Positions 6,256 to 11,363 of a stretch of 11,363 nt of DNA are shown in pieces. This stretch comes from Methanomassiliicoccales archaeon (GTDB taxonomy: Archaea; Thermoplasmatota; Thermoplasmata; Methanomassiliicoccales; UBA472). The stretch is taken from contig JAJRAL010000005.1 of NCBI GenBank assembly GCA_028679935.1, positions 1 through 11,363 of the forward strand. The letters are read 5' to 3'. Each line of letters starts with the position of its first letter. The stretch's first letter is position 1. The position numbers were made by a program, and so were the translations under genes. Below the pieces are notes generated by a model, which saw only the letters and a program-made list of their open reading frames with translations, was not told the origin of the DNA and did no database searches.

Positions 6256-6297
6256 ATTGTCAAGCTGTGGCACGGCAACATCATCTGGGCCGGAGAG

Positions 6298-6311
6298 GGC
6301 GGAAGGCCGCC
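6298..6311. other. Short GC hairpin upstream of the GT-C gene
   Basis: GGCGG (6298-6302) pairs with CCGCC (6307-6311) around AAGG. It sits just before the weak TATA-like element at 6325-6331. It may be chance in GC-rich sequence. Confidence 0.25.
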
Positions 6312-6324
6312 ATTGCGAAAAGAC

Positions 6325-6331
6325 ATAAGTA
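6325..6331 (+). promoter_or_regulatory. Weak TATA-like element before the GT-C gene
   Basis: ATAAGTA lies about 30 nt before the TTG start at 6360. It would give a start near 6350, overlapping the GGGGAG ribosome-binding site at 6349-6354. The palindromic TATA at 6246-6255 is the alternative promoter. Confidence 0.3.
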
Positions 6332-6359
6332 GAGTTCCAGATAACTCCGGGGAGATTGC

Positions 6360-7580
6360 TTGAAGGAGGGGGGCTGGCTCTACCGGGCGGAGAAGAGGAT
6401 GAGGTCCATCCCTCCGTCCAGGAGGGCGCTCTTCATCGTACTCGTGGCGATAGTCCTCCTCGGAAGCCTCATCGTCGTCGACCAGCTCTGGCTGAACCAG
6501 CTCTTCTCGGACGCCTTCGGCAGAGTGACGGACGTCAACTTCTACCGCGAGAGGGCGCAGGCGGTCCTCGACGGCAAGGTGTTGTACCGCGACATCACGA
6601 TCGAATCGCCGCCCCTGATCGTCTACATGTACCTGCCCGCGCAGCTCGCCGGCGGCTCGGACCTGGCTTACCAGATCTACTTCTGCCTCTTCACCGTCCT
6701 GACCGCGCTCGTCCTCTACTGGGGGCTGAGGCAGTTCAACGACTACCGAGCGTTCATGGTCGCCCTGCTGTTCCTCTTCTCGCCGATAGGCCTGATCGAA
6801 TCGACCATCGGCATCCAGGACGAATCGATAGTCTTCTTCTTCTTCGTGCTCGCGGCGGTCCTCGCCATCAAGAACCGCGACAAGCTCAGCACGCTCGTCG
6901 CCACGATCGGCGTCTGGGTGAAGATCTTTCCCGGGCTCTTCTACCCCGTGCTGTTCTTCAGGACGAAGGCGTGGCGCGACCGGTGGAAGCAGATCGGCAT
7001 CATCGCCGTCGTCTCGCTGGTCATCTCGGCGCCGTTCCTCATCCTCTGCCCGGTCCAGTTCCTGCAGTTTCCGTTGTACTACTTCGGCATCGGCGGTGGC
7101 GGTGGGAACGGCAGCTCGCCGGTCAGCGGCATTTCCGTCTGGGACTACCTTCGCACCGCAGGGGTCGACATCCCCGGCGTCGTCCTCCTCGCCTTGACCC
7201 TCGGCGCATACATCTACGCGCTCTGGTGGGGCAGGCGAAAAGGGTTCGACATCTGGACGGGCACGTTGTTGGTCTTAGTAGCCTTCGTGATATTCTACTC
7301 AAGGATGTGGGTCGGCTACTTCCTCCTACCGATCATCTTCCTGCTCCCCTGGGCGGCGGAGAGCTTCCGCGTTTCGGCGCGCACCTTCCTGATCGCGGCG
7401 CCGCTGTTCTCCACCCTGCTCTTTACTCAGGACAATCCGGCGTACGTGCCGATCATCGACATCCCGTACGCATGGCTGGTGGGCCTATTGCTCACCCTGC
7501 TCGCGCTCTGGATCCTCGTGGACACGACGCGCATCGTGCTCTCCAAGGAATCCTTCATCCATAGGAGGGGGGAGGAATAG
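6360..7580 (+). CDS. Polytopic GT-C glycosyltransferase (GT87 / DUF2029-like)
   Basis: The 406-aa integral membrane protein has about ten hydrophobic helices, beginning at residues 22-41 and then 103-122, 130-145, 155-172, 178-200, 212-230, 272-290, 300-332, 342-358 and 369-390. After the first helix a loop carries FGRVTDVNFYRERAQAVLDGKVLYRD, with Asp58, then ESPPL. This is the signature of GT-C enzymes of the GT87/PimE-like group, which use polyprenyl-phosphate sugars on the outer membrane face, and Asp58 is the likely catalytic base. WVKIFPGLFYPVLFF at 186-200 is also typical. A Gly run (245-249) lies in a long loop. The start is TTG at 6360 with GGGGAG 5 nt upstream; ATG at 6399 is possible. 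The stop is TAG, in frame with the next gene. Donor and acceptor are unknown; mannose is common in the family. Confidence 0.8.
   Translation: MKEGGWLYRAEKRMRSIPPSRRALFIVLVAIVLLGSLIVVDQLWLNQLFSDAFGRVTDVNFYRERAQAVLDGKVLYRDITIESPPLIVYMYLPAQLAGGSDLAYQIYFCLFTVLTALVLYWGLRQFNDYRAFMVALLFLFSPIGLIESTIGIQDESIVFFFFVLAAVLAIKNRDKLSTLVATIGVWVKIFPGLFYPVLFFRTKAWRDRWKQIGIIAVVSLVISAPFLILCPVQFLQFPLYYFGIGGGGGNGSSPVSGISVWDYLRTAGVDIPGVVLLALTLGAYIYALWWGRRKGFDIWTGTLLVLVAFVIFYSRMWVGYFLLPIIFLLPWAAESFRVSARTFLIAAPLFSTLLFTQDNPAYVPIIDIPYAWLVGLLLTLLALWILVDTTRIVLSKESFIHRRGEE
7571..7575 (+). promoter_or_regulatory. Shine-Dalgarno pointing to an ACG start for the GT4 gene
   Basis: GGAGG, inside a longer purine run from 7564, lies 5 nt before ACG at 7581 and 17 nt before the first ATG at 7593. 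The spacing is ideal for the ACG and poor for the ATG. It overlaps the last codons of the preceding gene. Confidence 0.55.
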
Positions 7581-8681
7581 ACGCGCGTCCTCATGGTCAC
7601 CAAGTTCTACCACCCACGTATCGGCGGCGTCGAGACGACCGCGAGGGAGCTGTGCGAGAACCTGGTCCGGATGGGGCACCAATGCACCGTCATCACCCAG
7701 GACCCTGAGCGGTCCGGCGAGGAGACGATCGGGGGCGTGAGGGTGGTGAGGTTTCCCGTCGACTCGAAGGCCTTCGGGGGGATGAACCGCCACATCGGAA
7801 GGTATCTGAAGAAGAACCTTGGACCGGAGCGGTTCGATCTCGTCCATATCCACTCATACCACATCCTGCTCTCGGCCCAGGCCGCGTACCTGTGCCGCAA
7901 GAAGGGAGCGCCTCTCGTCTTCTCGACCCACTACCACGGCAAGGGCCACACGCCGTTGAGGGAGCTCGCGTTCAGGGCTTATCATCCGATCGGAAAGAGG
8001 GTCCTCTCCTGGAGCAGGGAGGTGATCGCTGTCTCGGAGCACGAGAAGGGCCTGCTCCTCAAGGACTTCCCCAAGCTGGAGGGGAGGATCGCGGTCATCC
8101 CGAACGGGGTGAAGGAGCTGCCGCCTCTGGAGGTCGAACGGCGGATGGACACCCTGCTCTACGTGGGGAGAGTGATGCCCTACAAAGGGATCGACCACGC
8201 GATGGAGGCGATCGGCTTGCTGAAGAACGAAGGATTCGGGGCGAAGCTGAGGATCGTCGGCAAGGGCCCGGCGGAGAAGGAGCTGAGGTTGCTTGCCCAT
8301 CGGCTCGGTATCTCCGACCAGGTGACCTGGCTAGGAGATCTGGAAGAGGCCGACCTGAACCGAGAGTATCGTTCGGCCGGGGCGCTGGTCCTCCTGTCCG
8401 CGGCGGAGGCGTACGGCCTGGTCGTGGCAGAGGCGATGTCGTGCGGTACGCCGGCAATCGTGGCGAAGAAGGAGGCCCTGGTGGAATTCCTCAACGAACC
8501 GGGTTGCGTCGGCGTGGATTTCCCGCCCAAGAACGAAGACGTGGCCCGCACCTTCCGCGACGTCCTCGAAGGACGGCTTGCGACGTCGGTGGGTCCATTC
8601 AGCGACAAGATCGCGCCCTGGAGCAGGATAGCGGAGAAGTACCAGGCGCTCTACGAGAACGTGGTCACATCTGGGAAGTAA
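7581..8681 (+). CDS. GT4-family glycosyltransferase (GT-B fold)
   Basis: The product is 366 aa from ACG, or 362 aa from ATG at 7593. The N-terminal Rossmann half begins RVLMVTKFYHPRIGGVETTARELCENL, the usual GT4 opening with a glycine loop, followed by VHIHSYH and STHYHGKGH. The C-terminal half has LLYVGRVMPYKGIDHAMEAI, LRIVGKGP and the EX7E motif EAYGLVVAE (Glu276 and Glu284 from ACG), which binds the nucleotide-sugar donor. It acts in the cytoplasm on a lipid-linked or sugar acceptor. Starting at ATG would cut the first beta strand after its first residues. The codon before that strand is ACG, directly after the TAG of the GT-C gene and in the same frame. ACG initiation, TAG readthrough giving a GT-C::GT4 fusion, or a short start at 7593 are all possible. 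The gene ends 3 nt from the convergent GT2 stop. Confidence 0.88.
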   Translation, partial: TRVLMVTKFYHPRIGGVETTARELCENLVRMGHQCTVITQDPERSGEETIGGVRVVRFPVDSKAFGGMNRHIGRYLKKNLGPERFDLVHIHSYHILLSAQAAYLCRKKGAPLVFSTHYHGKGHTPLRELAFRAYHPIGKRVLSWSREVIAVSEHEKGLLLKDFPKLEGRIAVIPNGVKELPPLEVERRMDTLLYVGRVMPYKGIDHAMEAIGLLKNEGFGAKLRIVGKGPAEKELRLLAHRLGISDQVTWLGDLEEADLNREYRSAGALVLLSAAEAYGLVVAEAMSCGTPAIVAKKEALVEFLNEPGCVGVDFPPKNEDVARTFRDVLEGRLATSVGPFSDKIAPWSRIAEKYQALYENVVTSGK

Positions 8682-8684
8682 TGC

Positions 8685-9497
8685 TCAACCCGCGAGCCGG
8701 CCCAGGCGGAAGCACGTTTCCTTGACGAGCGACAGTGTGAGATATCTTCCCTTGGCCGCCCTGGCAAGCTGTTTCCGGACTGGCTCGGCGCGCCCGAGGT
8801 CTCCCTCCAGATCCTCCATCCGCACGGACTTGGAGCTCTTGCCGGCGCCGTAGGCGTGCCGCATGAACCAAAGCCAGCCCTTCTCCTCCATGTGCATCAC
8901 CCCTCTGTCGAGGATCGCGACGCGCTTCGAGACGGCGTAGGTGCGCCGGAAAAGTAGACCGTCCTCGTAGGCGAATACCTTCGACATCGTCGCTTCGTCC
9001 AGGCCTTCGTACGCCTCGAGCAGAAGATCGCGCCGGAAGAACCGTGGATAGAGGTTCGGGCCGAAGCCTTTCTCCCGATCGGCGGCACGGTGCAGAGCGG
9101 CCTTCTGCCGGCAGAGGGACTTTTGCAGCCATCCCTTGGGCTCGTAGGAAGTCTCCTCCAGTACGAGCATGTCCCTCTCCGCGATCGCCCTAACGGCCCT
9201 CTCGACCGTATCGGTGTACAATACCTGGTCCCCGTCGAGGAACAGGACGAGGTCCCCCCTGCACGCCTCCACTCCCTTCTTCCTCGCGCCCATCAGGCGG
9301 CCAGGGTAGTCGACCAGCGTTGCGCCGAACTCGTTGGCGATCTCGCGGGTGCGGTCCTTCGATCCCGAATCGACGATGAGCAGCTCGATCCCCGGCCAGG
9401 TCTGTGACCTCACCGAACGCAGGCAGATCGGCAGGGACGCTTCCTCGTTGAGCGTCGGAACGATGACGGAGACGAGCGCCGCGCCCTCCTGGGACAT
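8685..9497 (-). CDS. GT2-family glycosyltransferase (GT-A fold)
   Basis: The 270-aa soluble protein begins VSVIVPTLNEEASLPICLRSV, then IELLIVDSGSKDRT, the nucleotide-binding start of GT2 enzymes. LVLFLDGDQVLY holds the metal-binding DxD at 88-90, and YEDG at 177-180 is the likely acceptor-side acidic motif. No membrane helix is seen. It probably transfers a sugar from a nucleotide-sugar to a glycan or polyprenyl phosphate in the cytoplasm; donor and acceptor are unknown. The frame is open further upstream to 9593, but that extension (Pro/Ser-rich, no conservation pattern) crosses the promoter. ATG at 9497 sits just before the first strand and about 30 nt after a TATA box, which fits a nearly leaderless transcript. 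It is the only minus-strand gene in the glycan locus. Confidence 0.87.
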   Translation of the reverse strand: MSQEGAALVSVIVPTLNEEASLPICLRSVRSQTWPGIELLIVDSGSKDRTREIANEFGATLVDYPGRLMGARKKGVEACRGDLVLFLDGDQVLYTDTVERAVRAIAERDMLVLEETSYEPKGWLQKSLCRQKAALHRAADREKGFGPNLYPRFFRRDLLLEAYEGLDEATMSKVFAYEDGLLFRRTYAVSKRVAILDRGVMHMEEKGWLWFMRHAYGAGKSSKSVRMEDLEGDLGRAEPVRKQLARAAKGRYLTLSLVKETCFRLGRLAG

Positions 9498-9523
9498 GCG
9501 AGCGTCACATGACCTATGCCAGT

Positions 9524-9530
9524 GAAATAC
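9524..9530. promoter_or_regulatory. Shared TATA-like box between GT2 and the heptose kinase
   Basis: GAAATAC (plus) / GTATTTC (minus) is centred at 9527. Read leftwards it predicts a start near 9501, 4 nt before the GT2 ATG. Read rightwards it predicts a start near 9553, giving a 15-nt leader that contains the GGGGGAGG site before the kinase ATG at 9568. A second box, TTGTAAATA at 9578-9586, could drive a leaderless transcript from the internal ATG at 9610. Confidence 0.45.
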
Positions 9531-9567
9531 TTTCCCGACACCGCTAGAACGAGGGGGAGGCGGACTG

Positions 9568-10632
9568 ATGAGGCTGGTTGTAAATAGGAGCATTCAAATT
9601 ACAGCCCCGATGAACGAGGGCAAGATCGTCATCCGCAGCAAGGCGCCTCTCCGTATCAGCTTCGCCGGCGGCGGAACGGATGTCCCTCCCTACTCGGACG
9701 AGAGAGGGGGAGCGGTGCTCTCAGCGACCATCGACGAGTACGCCTTCTGCACCATCTCGCCCCGCCCGGACAGGGATATCCACGTCAAGTCGCTCGACTT
9801 CGCGCGTGACGAGGCGTGGAAGGCCGACGGCGGCATCCTCTGCTATGACGGAAACCTCGACCTGGTCAAAGCGGTCCTCAATCACTTCGAGGTCACCCAA
9901 GGCTTCGACATGTTCCTCCATTGCGATGCGCCCCCCGGCTCGGGATTGGGCGGCTCGAGCACGGTGATGGTCTCGCTGATCGGCGCCGTCTCCGAGTGGC
10001 TCAACAAGCCCCTCTCCCAGTATGAGATGGCGCGCCTGGCCTACGTCCTCGAGAGGGAGGAGCTCGGGTTCGCCGGCGGCAGGCAGGACCAGTACTCGGC
10101 CGTCTTCGGCGGCTTCAATTACATGACGTTCAAGAAGGAGGAGACGATCGTGACGCCGCTCCGCATCCGGGCCGACGTGCTCAACGAGCTCCACTATCAC
10201 GCCCTCCTCTGCTACACCGGCAAGACGAGGGACTCGGGCAACATCATCCAGGACCAGCAGAGCGGGATGCGTTCGGGGCAGAACACCGACGCCCTGGACA
10301 ACGCGAAACGCCTGGCCGAGGAAACGAAGGACGCTCTGATGAAGGGCGAGATCCTGCGCATCGGGGAGCTCCTCGACGAATCGTGGGAGCAGAAGAAGAG
10401 GTTCACCGCGAACATAACCAACGAGCGGATCGACCTCATCTACCGCACCGCGCGGGAGAACGGCGCGATCGGCGGCAAGATCTCCGGGGCGGGGGGCGGC
10501 GGGTTCATGTTCTTCATCTGCCAGTACGACTGCCGACACAAGGTTGCGAAGGAACTACACAAGCTCGGCGCCGACATCGTCAACTTCAACTTCGAGAAGC
10601 ACGGTCTCCAGACCTGGAGATACCGGGCATGA
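9568..10632 (+). CDS. hddA: GHMP kinase, D-glycero-D-manno-heptose 7-phosphate kinase type
   Basis: The 354-aa product opens, after a short extension, with IRSKAPLRISFAGGGTDVPPY, the hallmark of HddA-type sugar kinases. PPGSGLGGSS at 122-131 is the GHMP ATP-binding loop, GFAGGRQDQYSAVFGGFN follows, and KISGAGGGGF at 304-313 is GHMP motif 3. HddA phosphorylates heptose 7-phosphate at C1 to the 1,7-bisphosphate in the GDP-heptose route. Related fucose/L-sugar kinases share the fold, but the next gene encodes the preceding and following heptose steps and overlaps this stop by ATGA, which strongly favours heptose. ATG at 9568 has GGGGGAGG 7 nt upstream; ATG at 9610 (340 aa) lies nearer the conserved part and about 27 nt from a second TATA-like box, so either start is possible. 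Confidence 0.86.
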   Translation: MRLVVNRSIQITAPMNEGKIVIRSKAPLRISFAGGGTDVPPYSDERGGAVLSATIDEYAFCTISPRPDRDIHVKSLDFARDEAWKADGGILCYDGNLDLVKAVLNHFEVTQGFDMFLHCDAPPGSGLGGSSTVMVSLIGAVSEWLNKPLSQYEMARLAYVLEREELGFAGGRQDQYSAVFGGFNYMTFKKEETIVTPLRIRADVLNELHYHALLCYTGKTRDSGNIIQDQQSGMRSGQNTDALDNAKRLAEETKDALMKGEILRIGELLDESWEQKKRFTANITNERIDLIYRTARENGAIGGKISGAGGGGFMFFICQYDCRHKVAKELHKLGADIVNFNFEKHGLQTWRYRA

Positions 10633-11363
10633 GGGACCTGGTGAAGAGGGAGCTGGAGGAGAGCGCCTCGATCACCGGCAGCATCGACCCCGAGGCGGTG
10701 GTCAGGATCGCCGAGCTCCTGACCGAGGTCTTCCGCTCGAGGCACAAGGTGATGCTCTTCGGCAACGGCGGAAGTGCGGCGGACGCACAGCACATCGCCG
10801 CCGAGTTCTCCGGCAAGTATCTGTTCGACCGCGAGCCGCTGAACGCCGTCGCCCTTACGAACCTCTCGTCGATAACCGCGATCGGCAACGATTACTCGTA
10901 CGAGAGCGTCTTCGAGCGCCAGGTGAGGGCGGGAGTGCGAGAGGGCGACGCCGTCGTAGGCATCTCCACCAGCGGCAACTCGAAGAACGTCATCAAGGGG
11001 GTGCGGGCGGCGGAGGCGCTGGGAGCGAGAACGATAGGCTTCTCAGGCTCCGGCGGCAAGCTGAAGGACGAGGTCGAGCTCGCCCTCGTCGTCCCGTCAC
11101 GGAGCACGCCTAGGATTCAGGAGGGTTACATGGCCGCGGCCCACGTGGTCTGCGGCCTGGTGGAACGTTCGATCTTCGGCCGCCCCACCGTCTTCATCGA
11201 CCGCGACAACACCATGGCCAAGGACGTCCCGTACTGCCCCAAGCCGGAGGACATGAAGCTGCTCCCGGGCGTCGGCGAGGCGATCCGGAGGCTGAACGAC
11301 GCGGGCCTGCTGGTCATCGTGATAACGAACCAATCCGGCGTGTCCCGGGGATTCTTCAACGAG
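10629..11363 (+). CDS. gmhA: Fusion of sedoheptulose-7-phosphate isomerase (GmhA) and GmhB-like HAD phosphatase (3' end outside window)
   Basis: The frame was read by hand from the ATG at 10629 and is open to the right edge (245 codons). Residues 1-185 are a SIS-domain GmhA: FGNGGSAADAQHIAAEFSGK at 44-63, ISTSGNSKNV at 112-121 and RIQEGYMAAAHVVCGLVE at 162-179. Glu59 and His172 appear to match the catalytic Glu65 and His180 of E. coli GmhA. With only a few residues between, a HAD phosphatase begins: TVFIDRDNTMAKD gives the nucleophile/acid pair Asp191 and Asp193, and ITNQSGVSRGFF at 232-243 is HAD motif II in the histidinol-phosphatase/GmhB form. The first half makes heptose 7-phosphate from sedoheptulose 7-phosphate, and the second would remove phosphate from the 1,7-bisphosphate. 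The start overlaps the kinase stop by 4 nt. The C-terminal HAD motifs are outside the window. Confidence 0.88.
   Translation, partial: MRDLVKRELEESASITGSIDPEAVVRIAELLTEVFRSRHKVMLFGNGGSAADAQHIAAEFSGKYLFDREPLNAVALTNLSSITAIGNDYSYESVFERQVRAGVREGDAVVGISTSGNSKNVIKGVRAAEALGARTIGFSGSGGKLKDEVELALVVPSRSTPRIQEGYMAAAHVVCGLVERSIFGRPTVFIDRDNTMAKDVPYCPKPEDMKLLPGVGEAIRRLNDAGLLVIVITNQSGVSRGFFNE

Larger units (their letters stand above)
5969..6359. other. 391-bp non-coding gap between divergent ilvH and the GT-C gene
   Basis: No convincing protein is encoded here. The longest frame (plus strand 6037-6363) has low-complexity, Arg-rich composition at its start and looks like chance. The gap contains two strong nested or extended hairpins (6046-6096, 6118-6154), a short GC hairpin (6298-6311), a palindromic TATA box (6246-6255) and a weak TATA-like element (6325-6331). 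It must hold the promoters of both flanking genes. The possible leader of ilvH would be about 250 nt long if driven from 6246-6255. Confidence 0.6.

Noticed and set aside
6181..6273. Inverted repeat GTGCCA / TGGCAC
   Set aside because: The 6-bp arms are 81 nt apart, which is easily chance, and no mobile-element gene or target duplication accompanies them.
6037..6363. 108-codon plus-strand frame in the intergenic gap
   Set aside because: Its composition is unlike the neighbouring proteins, it crosses two strong hairpins and a TATA box, and no ribosome-binding site or family motif is seen.
9498..9593. N-terminal extension of the GT2 protein to 9593
   Set aside because: The extra 32 residues have no family resemblance and cover the likely TATA box. 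The ATG at 9497 starts directly before the conserved first strand.
1..11363. Mobile element, CRISPR or defence system
   Set aside because: No transposase, integrase, nuclease, repeat-spacer pattern or phage gene was found. Codon use and gene packing look uniform across the window.

Overview
The window looks like a GC-rich archaeal chromosome segment, probably from a euryarchaeon and perhaps a Thermoplasmatota / Methanomassiliicoccales-like lineage; the phylum is a guess. Three things support an archaeon: a separate-subunit 2-oxoacid:ferredoxin oxidoreductase of archaeal type, AT-rich TATA-like boxes about 25-45 bp upstream of several starts in otherwise GC-rich DNA, and a mix of Shine-Dalgarno-led and nearly leaderless starts. 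Nothing here looks like a phage, plasmid, insertion sequence or CRISPR array.

Left part (1-5968, mostly minus strand) is central metabolism. Reading leftwards from 5968, an acetolactate synthase regulatory subunit (ilvH) is followed by a branched-chain aminotransferase (ilvE). Then comes a small unrecognised plus-strand gene (4335-4607), and then a tightly overlapping operon for a ferredoxin-dependent 2-oxoacid oxidoreductase: a fused gamma-delta subunit, alpha (porA) and beta (porB). A HemN/HemW-like radical SAM protein, cut by the left window edge, lies beyond it. IlvE interconverts branched-chain amino acids and their 2-oxoacids, and 2-oxoisovalerate is also a substrate of one oxidoreductase subfamily, so the two units may be linked metabolically. 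The oxidoreductase could equally be the ordinary pyruvate enzyme.

Middle (5969-6359) is a 391-bp non-coding gap with strong inverted repeats and a palindromic TATA box. It could hold a structured RNA, or the long leader of ilvH.

Right part (6360-11363) is a cell-surface glycan locus: a polytopic GT-C/GT87-type glycosyltransferase, a GT4 glycosyltransferase, a GT2 glycosyltransferase on the opposite strand, a GHMP kinase of the heptose-7-phosphate kinase (HddA) type, and a gene fusing sedoheptulose-7-phosphate isomerase (GmhA) to the start of a GmhB-like HAD phosphatase, cut by the right edge. The kinase and fusion together encode three consecutive steps from sedoheptulose 7-phosphate to heptose 1-phosphate. 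The glycosyltransferases could use the resulting activated heptose or other sugars.

Three points stand out. The archaeal heptose pathway has steps 1 and 3 in one polypeptide. The GT4 gene has no normal start codon where its fold begins: ACG follows directly on the in-frame TAG of the previous gene, behind an ideal Shine-Dalgarno. The oxidoreductase gamma-delta gene appears to start at CTG.
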